A stretch of DNA of 64,000 nt, from assembly GCF_000830005.1 (NCBI RefSeq), contig NZ_CP010407.1:7700001-7764000 (forward strand), written 5' to 3'. The notes below the pieces were generated by a model. It ran no database searches, was not told where the DNA came from, and saw only the letters and a list, made by a program, of their open reading frames with translations. How positions within the stretch are numbered: position 1 is the first letter of the stretch; each line of letters starts with the position of its first letter. The translations under genes were made by a program, and so were the position numbers. The stretch comes from Streptomyces vietnamensis. Lineage in GTDB: Bacteria; Actinomycetota; Actinomycetes; Streptomycetales; Streptomycetaceae. Below, in pieces: positions 49,151-60,443 of the stretch.

Positions 49151-51958
49151 TCATGCCGCGTCGCGCACCCTGCCCGTGAACTCCGGGCCCGGGACCGGCT
49201 CCCAGTGATCGTCGTAGGTGGACAGCGCGGCCCGGAGGGACTCCGCCGGCTCCGCCACCCCGTCCCTGACGGTGGGGACGGTCACCTGCACGGTCGTCTC
49301 GCCGGCGGGGACGGACAGCCACAGGCGTGTGCCGCCTTCCGACACCCCGGACAGCGGCCTCGCGGGATGCGGCACCTCGCCGAACTGCGCCTCGAGCCAG
49401 GCCGGGTCGACGTCCGCCGTGGAGAGCTCCGGGCCGCCGGTCACCGGCTTCAGGAGGATCTCGCCCGAGAGCTCGGCATCGGCCGGCGCGGAGAGCGTCA
49501 CCTTCCAGGTCAGCGCCGAGCCCTCGGTGACGTCGTCGGCGACGGGCGTCAGGCGCATGGTCGGCATGGGGTCGTCGTTCCGGGCGGTCACGCCGCCCCG
49601 GTGCGCTCCGACGACGGTGCCGCGCACCGCCTTGACGAGCGCGTCGTGCGGCACGTCGTAGCCGTAGCGCGTGTTGCCCCGTACCTCCACCGGCACGTCG
49701 ATGTCATGGTGCCCCGGCCGCACCGTCACCGTGCGGGACGCGAACCGGTCGGTGCCCGGCACCGGGACGAACAGACGGACCTGCCCGCTGCCCTGCCCGG
49801 AGACCGTCACCGGCACCCGGTAGGTCCGGACCCCGGAGTCTCCCTCCGCGACCGTCAGGCGGCCGAGGTCGACGCGCGTCAGCGGCGAGGGGTTCACCGC
49901 CGGAGTGCCGGGACGCCAGCCCCACGCGTCCATGAGCCAGGCGCGGCCCGCGCCGCCGCGCGGGGTCAGCCGGAGGGTGTCGATCCGCTTCAGGTCCAGG
50001 CCCGCCCGTGCCGCGGCGGACAGCGGTACGCGGACCTCACGGCCCCAGTACGCGGCGGTGCGCGGGCTACCCGGCAGTCCGTCGACGCGGGGACGGCCCA
50101 GCTGCGCGCGGCGGCCGGAGGCGTCGGTCAGGGTGACGTCCAGTTCGGTGCCGGCGCTGTTGGGCGGGACGATCACGCGCAGCGCCAGGGACTCGGCGCC
50201 CGCGAGGGAGACCGGCCGGGACGGGCGGACCGTGACCGGGGTTCCCGGGCCCGTCCACTTCATCGCGACCGCGTCACGGCCCGGCTCGGGAGACGTCTCC
50301 CAGTACGCGAAGTGCGGCGACCAGCCCTCCTCGGGCGACAGGCACGCGCGCGTGGCGTCGGGGTCGACCTGGGCGCACAGCCGGCCGCCGCCGGAGACGG
50401 TGACCGAGGAGCCCGGCAGGAACGCGGGCGTGCGGCGGGCGCCGACGGCGTGGGTGAGGACCCGCGCCGGGCCCGCCGAGGGCGCGCGGCGGCCGGTGCC
50501 GTCGAGCAGCGGCCGGACCGCGTCGTCGCCGCCGACGAACAGCCGGGCGGACGCCGCGATGTAGGTGGCGCCGACGGCCTGCTGCTGCGTCGCCGTCAGC
50601 CGGGTCGCCGTGCCGGGGGAGCAGACCGGGTCGATCCCGTCGTCGGACGAGAAGTCGTCGATGGCCGGTGCCTTCGCCTGCCCCGGAGTCCACTCGCTGT
50701 TGAAGAAGTTGTGGTTGGCGCCGATCACGTAGGCCGCGCTGTGCAGGGCGGCGCCCTTGCTGACGCCGCGGGTGCCGTCGACGTAGATCTGGCCCTGGAG
50801 GTCGGACACGTCGCCGTCGCAGCCCGGCAGGATGGTCGTGGAGGGCACGTCGGGCGCCGGGTTCTGGCCGAACACCGTGGGCCCGATCAGGACGTTGCCG
50901 CGGATCTTCCACCGTACGGGGCCCCGGTAGCCGTCCTGGGCGGCGGGCGGCGGGTTCAGGCTGTCGAGCGCGGCCCGGTTGACGCCCTCGCCTCCCCGGG
51001 AGTGCCCGACGAGGAGCACCCGCGAGAGGTCGGCGGGCGCGGTCTTCCGTACGGCCGCCGGGGCCGAGGCCCGGTCGGCGGCCCAGTCGGCCCAGCGGGC
51101 GAGGTGCAGCCGGACCAGGGATGAGCGGGCCTGGGCTCCGGCGTCCTCCAGGTCCCCGTCCTGTCCGTTGACGCCGTTCGCGGCGACGGACACCGTCACG
51201 TACCCCTGGGAGGCCAGGAGCCGTTGGGCGCGCAGATAGCCCTGCTCGCTGGGGATCGGCCGGGTGCCCGCCGGGCAGGGCCAGGTGAGCCGGACGTCCT
51301 CCGTGCCCGGGGTGTAGCAGGTGGCGTGGCGGCCGTGCAGGAAGAGGGCGACCGGCCGCTTCCCCGGAGCTCCGGTCGGGCCGACCACCGTGGCGCGCAT
51401 CTCGACGGGCTGCGGGAGACCGGGCAGTCGTACGGACCTGAGGGCGTACTCGCCGCTGACGGTCCGGTAGGGGCCCGGGACTCCCGGGTCGACCGGGTTC
51501 GCGGGCAGCGGGGCCGGGTTCGCGGCGGCGGGGGCGAGGGGGCGCTCGGTGGCGGCGCCGGCGCGGCCCGTCGCGTCGAGTCGCCGTCCGCCGGCCGTCA
51601 CCCGCAGCTCCGTGCCCTCGTCGAGCCGGATGCCGCCGAGGGGCAGGGCGTAGGAGCGTCCGTCCGGGCGGGGGAGCGGGTGGCCGAGGAGCCGGTCTCC
51701 GGCGCGGAACTCGATCCGGGCGTCGCCCACGGGTATGCGCTCGGGCGACGTCCAGACCAGCTGCCTGCCCGCACCGTCCCCGGTGATCTGCCAGCCCTCC
51801 GGGAGGGTGACACCGTCGAAGCGGCTCCCCGGGGCCGTCGGCGGTGACGCGGGCGAAGGCTGGGCGGACGCCGGCCAGGGCGATGCCGCCGTCAGTGCGA
51901 GTAATGCCACGGCGGTGGTCACGCCGCGTGTGACACGTATCAAAGCGGTCTTCCTCAC
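49151..51958 (-). CDS. Large secreted alpha/beta-hydrolase with Calx-beta-like domains
   Basis: A protein of 935 residues from GTG 51958 with a Sec signal (ALLALTAASPWPASAQPS). The middle contains a hydrolase fold with the nucleophile elbow VLLVGHSRGGEGVNRA and later DGIDPVCSPG and NHNFFNSEW, which may hold the acid and histidine. The C-terminal third has two domains of Calx-beta type (LTVAEGDSGVRTYRVPVTVSG, VADDVTEGSALTWKVTLSAP). It is probably an exported esterase or lipase-like enzyme; the substrate is unknown. Confidence 0.75.
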   Translation of the reverse strand: MRKTALIRVTRGVTTAVALLALTAASPWPASAQPSPASPPTAPGSRFDGVTLPEGWQITGDGAGRQLVWTSPERIPVGDARIEFRAGDRLLGHPLPRPDGRSYALPLGGIRLDEGTELRVTAGGRRLDATGRAGAATERPLAPAAANPAPLPANPVDPGVPGPYRTVSGEYALRSVRLPGLPQPVEMRATVVGPTGAPGKRPVALFLHGRHATCYTPGTEDVRLTWPCPAGTRPIPSEQGYLRAQRLLASQGYVTVSVAANGVNGQDGDLEDAGAQARSSLVRLHLARWADWAADRASAPAAVRKTAPADLSRVLLVGHSRGGEGVNRAALDSLNPPPAAQDGYRGPVRWKIRGNVLIGPTVFGQNPAPDVPSTTILPGCDGDVSDLQGQIYVDGTRGVSKGAALHSAAYVIGANHNFFNSEWTPGQAKAPAIDDFSSDDGIDPVCSPGTATRLTATQQQAVGATYIAASARLFVGGDDAVRPLLDGTGRRAPSAGPARVLTHAVGARRTPAFLPGSSVTVSGGGRLCAQVDPDATRACLSPEEGWSPHFAYWETSPEPGRDAVAMKWTGPGTPVTVRPSRPVSLAGAESLALRVIVPPNSAGTELDVTLTDASGRRAQLGRPRVDGLPGSPRTAAYWGREVRVPLSAAARAGLDLKRIDTLRLTPRGGAGRAWLMDAWGWRPGTPAVNPSPLTRVDLGRLTVAEGDSGVRTYRVPVTVSGQGSGQVRLFVPVPGTDRFASRTVTVRPGHHDIDVPVEVRGNTRYGYDVPHDALVKAVRGTVVGAHRGGVTARNDDPMPTMRLTPVADDVTEGSALTWKVTLSAPADAELSGEILLKPVTGGPELSTADVDPAWLEAQFGEVPHPARPLSGVSEGGTRLWLSVPAGETTVQVTVPTVRDGVAEPAESLRAALSTYDDHWEPVPGPEFTGRVRDAA

Positions 51959-52104
51959 GATCGGTCTCGTCGGGGCACCGGGAGGAGGCCGGTCTCCCGG
52001 CTTCCCCGGTGCCCCTCTCGTGTCGTGAGGACGGTGAGGGACGGCCGTCGGTTGTCTCATGCGGCGTCAGAAAGGCGTCATCGGCCGGATGGCGGCGCGA
52101 AAAA

Positions 52105-52144
52105 GGGCCGGCCCGGGTGGCGTGGAAGCCACCCGGGCCGGCCC
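52105..52144 (-). terminator. katG terminator with U-tract
   Basis: A 17-bp perfect stem (52105-52121 with 52128-52144) and a six-base loop is followed on the minus strand by five T (52104-52100). This is a textbook rho-independent terminator 13 bases after the katG stop. Confidence 0.9.
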
Positions 52145-52156
52145 CGGTGATGCGGA

Positions 52157-54406
<2,250 letters not shown>

Positions 54407-54495
54407 TCACTGTGCTCAGGAAGTGCGTTTCGGCGGACGGGCCTGGCGCGGGTGTCACGTGTGCTTCTCCCGCCGTGCTGGAGTCTTCCTGTCCC

Positions 54496-54536
54496 TTGGC
54501 CATTTACGAAACCGATCCTACGATGGACAGTGTCCA
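54496..54536 (+). promoter_or_regulatory. furA promoter with TGGACAGTGTCCA palindrome
   Basis: TTGGCC (54496-54501) and TACGAT (54519-54524) are 17 bases apart. A perfect 13-bp palindrome, TGGACA-G-TGTCCA (54524-54536), begins at the last base of the -10 and covers the start point, a likely FurA site. Confidence 0.6.
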
Positions 54537-54579
54537 AGTCAAGATGAACCCCAAGTTTGCTATGCCGCCGAGGTGAGAC

Positions 54580-54990
54580 ATGAGTGACCTGCTGGAGCGA
54601 CTGCGCGCGCGTGGCTGGCGGATGACGTCCCAGCGCCGCGTCGTCGCGGAGGTCCTGGCCGGGGATCATGTGCACCTCACGGCGGACGAGGTCCACGCGC
54701 GCGCGGTGGCGCGCCTGCCGGAGATCGCGCGGGCGACGGTCTACAACACCCTCGGCGAACTGGTCGCCCTCGGGGAGGTCGTGGAACTCTCCACGGACGG
54801 GCGGGCCAAGCGCTACGACCCGAACGCGCACCGGCCGCACCAGCACCTGGTCTGCTCGAACTGCGGGATCATCCGCGACGTCCATCCGACGGGGGACCCG
54901 CTCGCCGTCCTGCCGCCCGCGGAGAGATTCGGCTTCACGGTGTCGAAGGCGGACGTGACGTACCGGGGGCTGTGCCCGGGCTGCGCCTGA
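54580..54990 (+). CDS. furA: Fur family peroxide-responsive regulator (FurA/CatR-like)
   Basis: A protein of 136 residues. The winged helix contains MTSQRRVVAEVL and ARATVYNTLGELV; the metal-binding half has HRPHQHLVCSNCG and a final CPGCA, giving two CxxC pairs for structural zinc. Fur proteins beside katG repress it until peroxide oxidises them. Here the two genes are divergent, not in one transcript. GAGGTGA precedes ATG 54580. Confidence 0.92.
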   Translation: MSDLLERLRARGWRMTSQRRVVAEVLAGDHVHLTADEVHARAVARLPEIARATVYNTLGELVALGEVVELSTDGRAKRYDPNAHRPHQHLVCSNCGIIRDVHPTGDPLAVLPPAERFGFTVSKADVTYRGLCPGCA

Positions 54991-55039
54991 GCCCCGGAGC
55001 GCGAGAGGTTCCGGAGTACGAGGGGCCCCGGAGTACGAA

Positions 55040-55073
55040 AGGGGCCCTCCACCGACGTCGGTGGAGGGCCCCT
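55040..55073. terminator. Bidirectional terminator between furA and tpx
   Basis: A perfect 34-nt palindrome centred in ACGT: the strand reads AGGGGCCCTCCACCGAC and then its exact reverse complement. It lies between two convergent genes. A partial repeat of GGAGTACGA lies just before it. Confidence 0.85.
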
Positions 55074-55109
55074 CTCTGGGTTCTGCTCTGTGTTCTGCCG
55101 CGCTGCGGA

Positions 55110-55610
55110 CTACTTCAGGACGGCGAGCGCCTCGTCGTAGCTCGGCTCGTCGGCGATCTCGCCCACGAGCTGCGCGTGCAGCACCGTGTCGTTCTCGTCG
55201 AGGACGACGACGGCGCGGGCGGTCAGACCGGCCAGCGGACCGTCCGCGATCTCCACGCCGTAGTTGGTGTGGAACTCACGGCCGCGGAGCGTCGAGAGGC
55301 TCTTGACGTTCTCCAGGCCCTCGGCGCCGCAGAAACGGGCCTGGGCGAAGGGCAGGTCGGCGGAGATGCAGAGGACGACCGTGTTGTCCAGCTGCCCGGC
55401 CTTCTCGTTGAACGCGCGGACCGAGGAGGCGCACGTCGGGGTGTCGACGCTCGGGAAGATGTTGAGGACCTTGCGCTGACCGGCGAAGTCCTTGAGCGAC
55501 TTGTCCGCCAGCCCCTCGGCGACGAGAGTGAAGTCGGGGGCCTGGCTGCCGGGGGCCGGCAGAGCACCGTTGACCTGCACGGGGCTGCCCTTCAGCGTGA
55601 CCTGGGCCAT
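55110..55610 (-). CDS. tpx: Thiol peroxidase
   Basis: An atypical 2-Cys peroxiredoxin of 166 residues. The peroxidatic cysteine is in [11 protein letters not shown] near residue 59 and the resolving cysteine in ARFCGAEG near 93. It reduces hydrogen peroxide and organic hydroperoxides with thioredoxin. ATG 55610 has GGAG upstream. Its position beside furA and katG makes a small peroxide-defence island. Confidence 0.95.
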   Translation of the reverse strand: MAQVTLKGSPVQVNGALPAPGSQAPDFTLVAEGLADKSLKDFAGQRKVLNIFPSVDTPTCASSVRAFNEKAGQLDNTVVLCISADLPFAQARFCGAEGLENVKSLSTLRGREFHTNYGVEIADGPLAGLTARAVVVLDENDTVLHAQLVGEIADEPSYDEALAVLK

Positions 55611-55754
55611 GGGGATCTCCTTCAGACGTATGAGTGGCAACGGGGGGAATCGTACGGAAGGCGGGCCCGCCCGCACGACACGGGCTGCCGCGACCCTCCC
55701 CGGCCGGACGTTCCGACCGGCAGGATCTTCCGACGTGCCGCCCGGCCGGAGGCC

Positions 55755-56567
55755 TCAGCCCCGGCCCGCCGAGAAGCGGGACGGCGGTGTGCCGAAGGCC
55801 CGGGTGAAGGCGGCAGTGAACGCGGCGGGGGAGGCGTACCCGAGGCGGCCCGAGACCTCGCTGACCGTCGCGGTACGCAGCAGGGGCACGGCCGCGAGGA
55901 GACGGGCACGGGACCGCCAGACGGCGGGGCTCTCGCCCGTCTCCGTACGGAAGCGCCGGGTGAACGCCCGCTCGCTCAGGGCGGTCCTGGCCGCCCAGTC
56001 GGTGTTGGTGACACCGGCGTCCGGGGCGGCCAGGTACTCCCGGCACAGCGCCGCGAGGTCCCCGGAGGCGGGGATCGCGACGTGGAAGGGCAGCGGGGAG
56101 CGCGCGGCGATCTCGTGCAGGAGCAGCGTCGCGATGGCGCCCTCCCGGCCCGACAGGCTGTAGTCGGCCGCGAACTCGACGGCCGCGAGCAGCAGTTCGC
56201 GCAGCAGCGGCGGTACGTCCACGACCGTGCAGCGGGCCGGCCACCACGGGACGGCGCCCGGCTCCACGTACAGGCTGCGCGTGCTCACGCCCAGCATCCG
56301 GACCCGGTGCGGGGTGGCGGCCGGGATCAGGACGGCCCGCTCGGGCGGGACCGTCCACGTGCCGTCGGCGGTGTCGACGACCATGACGCCGGTCGCCCCG
56401 TAGAGGAACTGCGCCCGCCGGTGCTCGTGCCAGTCGAGGACCCGCCCGGCCGGATAGTCGGTGCCGATCGGCAGGACGGCCCGGTCGAGGTGGTCGACGT
56501 CGTCCAGCGGGATGTTCTTCACCCGCCCACGGTACTGGCCGAGACGCGAAGGAATGCTGCCGACCAT
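55755..56567 (-). CDS. AraC family transcriptional regulator
   Basis: A protein of 270 residues with an N-terminal cupin-like sensor (HEHRRAQFLYGATGVMVV, VPPERAVLIPAATPHRVRM) and two C-terminal HTH motifs (WAARTALSERAFTRRFRTETG and VSGRLGYASPAAFTAAFTRAFG). It is divergent from a TauE-like permease gene 39 bases away, which it probably controls. GTG 56522 is a possible shorter start. Confidence 0.9.
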   Translation of the reverse strand: MVGSIPSRLGQYRGRVKNIPLDDVDHLDRAVLPIGTDYPAGRVLDWHEHRRAQFLYGATGVMVVDTADGTWTVPPERAVLIPAATPHRVRMLGVSTRSLYVEPGAVPWWPARCTVVDVPPLLRELLLAAVEFAADYSLSGREGAIATLLLHEIAARSPLPFHVAIPASGDLAALCREYLAAPDAGVTNTDWAARTALSERAFTRRFRTETGESPAVWRSRARLLAAVPLLRTATVSEVSGRLGYASPAAFTAAFTRAFGTPPSRFSAGRG

Positions 56568-56606
56568 CGCATGCGGGAACCCTCGTCGACCTGATGGTCT
56601 TGACCC

Positions 56607-57407
56607 ATGGACGTGGTGATGCTGATGGCGATCGGGCTCCTCACCGGGGCGACGACGGTCTTGTTCGGGTTCGGCGGCGGGTTCGTGGCGGTCCCGGTCG
56701 TGGTGTGGGCGGACGCCGCCCTCGGCACGGCGGCCATCCCCGTGGCCACCGCCACCTCGGCCCTGGTGATGCTCGTGAACGCCGCCTTCGCCACCGCCGT
56801 CACCCCACGGCCCGTGCTCCTCGCCCTGCGCGGCAGCGGCGCCCTGCTGCCCCTGCTCGCGGCGGGCGCCTGCGCCGGGGCGTACGCCTCCCGCTTCGCC
56901 CCGCCGGCCCTGGCCCGCTGGGCGTTCGTCGCGTACACCGCCCTGACCGCTCTCGACCTGCTGCTCCGGCCCGGCTTCCTGCGCACCGCGAGCAGGCCGG
57001 GCACGGAGCCGGCCCGGGGCCTGCCGGCCACGGCCGGCGCCCCGATCGGTGCGGTCGCCGCCTTCCTCGGGGTCGGCGGCAGCGTGATGACCGTCCCCGC
57101 GATGCGCCGGGCCGGTCACCCCATGCGCGTGGCGACGGCCCTGGCCAACCCGCTCACCCTGGCCGTCGCGCTCCCGGCCGTCGCGGTCTCCCTCGCCGGC
57201 TCCCCGCCCCCGGCCGCCACGGCCACCGGCACCGGCCTGGTCGGCCTCGTCGACCCGTACGCGGCGGGGGCGCTGCTCCTCGGCGCCCTGCCGGTCATCG
57301 CCGTCCTGCGCCGCCGCCCGCCCCGCATCCCGGACCGCGTCCACGCGTGCGCGTACCTCGGACTGCTCGCCCTGGTGGCCCTCGCGATGGTGCTCACCGG
57401 ACCCTGA
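56607..57407 (+). CDS. TSUP (TauE/SafE) family membrane permease
   Basis: A membrane protein of 266 residues with about eight helices in two similar halves. GLLTGATTVLFGFGGGFVAVPVV and PIGAVAAFLGVGGSVMTVPAM are the repeated glycine-rich motifs of the family. Members export sulfite, sulfoacetate or related anions. The substrate here is unknown. It is paired with the divergent AraC regulator. Confidence 0.9.
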   Translation: MDVVMLMAIGLLTGATTVLFGFGGGFVAVPVVVWADAALGTAAIPVATATSALVMLVNAAFATAVTPRPVLLALRGSGALLPLLAAGACAGAYASRFAPPALARWAFVAYTALTALDLLLRPGFLRTASRPGTEPARGLPATAGAPIGAVAAFLGVGGSVMTVPAMRRAGHPMRVATALANPLTLAVALPAVAVSLAGSPPPAATATGTGLVGLVDPYAAGALLLGALPVIAVLRRRPPRIPDRVHACAYLGLLALVALAMVLTGP

Positions 57408-57439
57408 GCCCGCCGCCCCGACGGGTCGGGGCGGCGGGC
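57408..57439. terminator. Bidirectional terminator after the TSUP gene
   Basis: GCCCGCCGCCCCGAC (57408-57422) pairs perfectly with GTCGGGGCGGCGGGC (57425-57439). It begins right at the TSUP stop and lies before the convergent TPR-like gene. Confidence 0.8.
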
Positions 57440-57447
57440 CGGGGCCG

Positions 57448-60441
57448 TCAACTCCGCGCGCGGGTCCGGTAGTCCTGCCGCAGGGCGTCGAGGATCTCGG
57501 CGGCCTCGGGCAGGCCCGCCTTCCGGCAGCGCGCGGCCGCCGTCACAAGCCGGGCGGCCGCCTCCTCGATCCGGCCGAGACCGTTCCCCTCGATCAGGGC
57601 GGCGATCCGCACCGCCTCGGCGCGCGGCACCTCTCCCTCCTCCCCGCCCCGCTCGTGGGCGGCGATCGCGGCCTCCGCCTCGGCGAGGGCCTCCGGGAAG
57701 CGGTCCGCCTCCGCCAGGACACGGGCCCGGCGGTAGTGCACCTCGCCGCTCTCGTACCAGACGGCGAAGTCCTCGGTGTCCTCCGGTACGGCGGCGAGGA
57801 GCGCGTCCGCCCGCGTCAGGTGCTCCAGGGCGGCGTCGAGGCCCTCGGCCTCCCGGGCCGCCATGGTGAGCCGGGCGAACTCGCGCATCATGTGCGTGAT
57901 CAGGGGCGGGTGCGGCGCCTCGGCGTGCGCGGCGAGCGCGCGCTCGTACGCGGTGTCCGCCGCGTGCCAGCGGCCGGCGAGCGCCAGCGTGGTCGCCGCC
58001 TCGGCCGCCACCAGGGTGAGGATCGAGCCGGGGTCCTCCCATCCGGCGACGGTGTCAGCGAGCCGCAGGAACTCCTCGGCCGCGGCCAGGTGCTCCTCGA
58101 GCTCCCGCAGCCCGCGCGCGAGGTTCAGCCGCGCCTGGGCCAGCGGCCGCGCGCCGATCGAGGCGGACGCCTCGTCGGAGAGCACGGACTCCAGTACGGC
58201 GACGGCGTCCGCCTGCTGCCCCGAGCGGCCCAGTACGTCGGCGAGCTGGAGCCGTACGCCGGTGGCCTCGTCGGCGGCCCCGTCCTGGTCGAACCGCGCG
58301 GCCGCCTCCGACAGATGGCGCACGGCGCCCGCGGTGTCCCCGAGGTGCGTGGAGGCGTGGCCGAGCAGGGAGTACGTCGGTGCCATCGGGAAGTCGGCGT
58401 CGTCGTACCGCACGGCGTCCGCGATCGCCCGGTGCAGCAGCTCCATCGCCTCCGCCGGCTCCTGCCGGGCGAGGAGGAACTGGGCGAGCAGGGCGCGCGG
58501 ACGCCCGTTCCGCCAGGGGCGTTCCGCCGTCTCGTTGTCCTCCAGAGCGGCGCGCAGCTCCGCCTCGGCGAGGGCCATGTCACCGCGCCGCCCGGCGACC
58601 TCGGCGACGAACTGACGCACATGGGCGACGTGGTGGGGGAGGGACAGGCGCTCCGCCTCGGCGCGCATCGTGCCGGTGGACTCCTCGAACCGCTCCAGGG
58701 CGGCGGCGGAGACCTCCGGGAACGTCCGCACCACCTCCTGGTACGCGGCGAACGTGCGGGAGTACAGCACGGCCAGGTACGCGAGCCGGCGGCCGAGCGC
58801 CGCGTCCTCACCGGCCACGGCCTCGCCCTCCCCGGGCGCCTCACCCGTGAACGGCGCCTCGGTCTTGAGGCGTTCCGCCTCGCGCAGGATCTCGTCGAGG
58901 CCGGACCGGACCGCCTCGGCGTCCGGCGGCGCCGAGCCCTCCGTCGCGCCGGAGGCGGTCGCCCAGGCGAGGGCGCGGCTGCGGGCGGACAGCGCGTGCC
59001 ACGGCATCCCGACGCCCTCGTAGAGGACGGCGGCCCGCTCCAGTTCGGCGATCGCCTCCGCGTCCCGGTCCTTCCGCGTGAGCACGTACCCGCGCTGCTC
59101 GGCGAGTTCGGCCCGCAGCAGGTCCTCCGGGCCGAGCCGGTCGTCGTGGGCGGCGGAGCCGTCGGCGAGACGCTCCTCGATGCGGGACCAGAGCCGGGTG
59201 TCCCCGGGATGCCCCACGCGCGCCATGCGCCGCGCCTCGCGCACCAGCTCCACGAAGTCCTCGGGAACCTCCGGTGCGGTGGCGGTCGTACGGGTCGGGG
59301 GCACCGTGCTCGCGCCGGCAGCGGGAGTCCGGCCGACGGACGCCCGGAGGCCCAGCGGCAGCGGCTCGTCGAGCAGCGGGCGCCGGGCGAGGCGCGCGGC
59401 GCGCCGGTCGCCGATGGCCGAGGTGCCGTTGCGCGCGTCGAAGGCGGCGGCGAGCCGGTCCGCCTCGGCGCGGACGTGGGCGAGGAGCCCGTCCGCGGTC
59501 CAGTTCCGGCCCGGCGGGCCGGCCACGGGCGTGTCCGCGTGCCCGTCCTCGACGAGCCGGGCGAGCAGCACCTCGACGCCGGTGAGGAAGTGCAGGTGGG
59601 CCAGCGGCGCGCCGGTCGCCTCGAACAGCGGGCGGTTCTCCGCGAGGATCTCCAGACCGCGCCCCTCGTTGCGGGAGAGCGCGCAGAACTCCAGGTGCAG
59701 GCCGACCTCCTCCTGCATGCCGGTGTTGCCGCGCACCCGCCGGTAGCCGGTGAGGTGGTGCGAGCGGGCCTCGTCCGTGCGGCCGAGGCGCAGCAGCGGC
59801 AGCAGCGCCTGTGCCTGGCTGGCCTGCGGCTCCTCGGCGCAGGTCTGGACGTGCCCGAAGACCGGCTGCCAGGTGTCCAGCGCGTCGGCGTCCTCGCCCG
59901 CCGCCACCTGGCGCAGGGCGAAGTGCCGGGTCTCGCAGGCCTCGCAGTCGCTCAGCTCGGTCCGGGGGCGGGTGGCCCACAGGTCGTAGGCGTCGTCGAC
60001 GCCCAGACCGGTGTGGAGCGCGATGTGGTAGCGCATCGCGGCCACCGGCTGCATGCCGTGCCCGGCCTTCTCGTACCGGTCGCGCATCTGGTCGACCCAG
60101 CCCTGGACGGTGGCCAGGGGCATCTCGGGCACCTGGAGCAGGGAGGTCGTCACCCACTTGAAGCTCCAGAAGACCTGGTGGGCCTCCCACTGGCTGAACG
60201 ACTCGGGGGCGGAGTCCCACAGCTTGAGCAGCCGGGCGAAGGCGACGGGCGCCTTGCGGTGCTCGCCGGTGAACACGTACGCCGTCATCAGCTCGATGAG
60301 GGCCGTCACCAGCGTGTCCGGCTTCTCGAAGGCCTCGGCGGCCTCGACGAGCTCCTCGGCGGTGACGGTCCGCTGCAGGCCGTGGGGACGGTCGTGGTTC
60401 GCGCGCAGCGCCTCGACGACGGCCTCGGGGGTGTCCAGCAT
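57448..60441 (-). CDS. Large TPR-like repeat protein
   Basis: A protein of 997 residues without signal or membrane segments. It is nearly all helical, with many tetratricopeptide-like pairs, for example AEQRGYVLTRKDRDAEAIAELERAAVLYEGV, HVAHVRQFVAEVAGRRGDMALAEAELRAAL and LGDTAGAVRHLSEAAARF. A proline/threonine-rich linker near residue 380 splits it into two arms. Its ATG is two bases after the stop of the HSP90-family gene, so the two are translated together. A role as partner or co-chaperone of that protein is a strong inference. Confidence 0.8.
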   Translation of the reverse strand: MLDTPEAVVEALRANHDRPHGLQRTVTAEELVEAAEAFEKPDTLVTALIELMTAYVFTGEHRKAPVAFARLLKLWDSAPESFSQWEAHQVFWSFKWVTTSLLQVPEMPLATVQGWVDQMRDRYEKAGHGMQPVAAMRYHIALHTGLGVDDAYDLWATRPRTELSDCEACETRHFALRQVAAGEDADALDTWQPVFGHVQTCAEEPQASQAQALLPLLRLGRTDEARSHHLTGYRRVRGNTGMQEEVGLHLEFCALSRNEGRGLEILAENRPLFEATGAPLAHLHFLTGVEVLLARLVEDGHADTPVAGPPGRNWTADGLLAHVRAEADRLAAAFDARNGTSAIGDRRAARLARRPLLDEPLPLGLRASVGRTPAAGASTVPPTRTTATAPEVPEDFVELVREARRMARVGHPGDTRLWSRIEERLADGSAAHDDRLGPEDLLRAELAEQRGYVLTRKDRDAEAIAELERAAVLYEGVGMPWHALSARSRALAWATASGATEGSAPPDAEAVRSGLDEILREAERLKTEAPFTGEAPGEGEAVAGEDAALGRRLAYLAVLYSRTFAAYQEVVRTFPEVSAAALERFEESTGTMRAEAERLSLPHHVAHVRQFVAEVAGRRGDMALAEAELRAALEDNETAERPWRNGRPRALLAQFLLARQEPAEAMELLHRAIADAVRYDDADFPMAPTYSLLGHASTHLGDTAGAVRHLSEAAARFDQDGAADEATGVRLQLADVLGRSGQQADAVAVLESVLSDEASASIGARPLAQARLNLARGLRELEEHLAAAEEFLRLADTVAGWEDPGSILTLVAAEAATTLALAGRWHAADTAYERALAAHAEAPHPPLITHMMREFARLTMAAREAEGLDAALEHLTRADALLAAVPEDTEDFAVWYESGEVHYRRARVLAEADRFPEALAEAEAAIAAHERGGEEGEVPRAEAVRIAALIEGNGLGRIEEAAARLVTAAARCRKAGLPEAAEILDALRQDYRTRARS

Positions 60442-60443
60442 CT

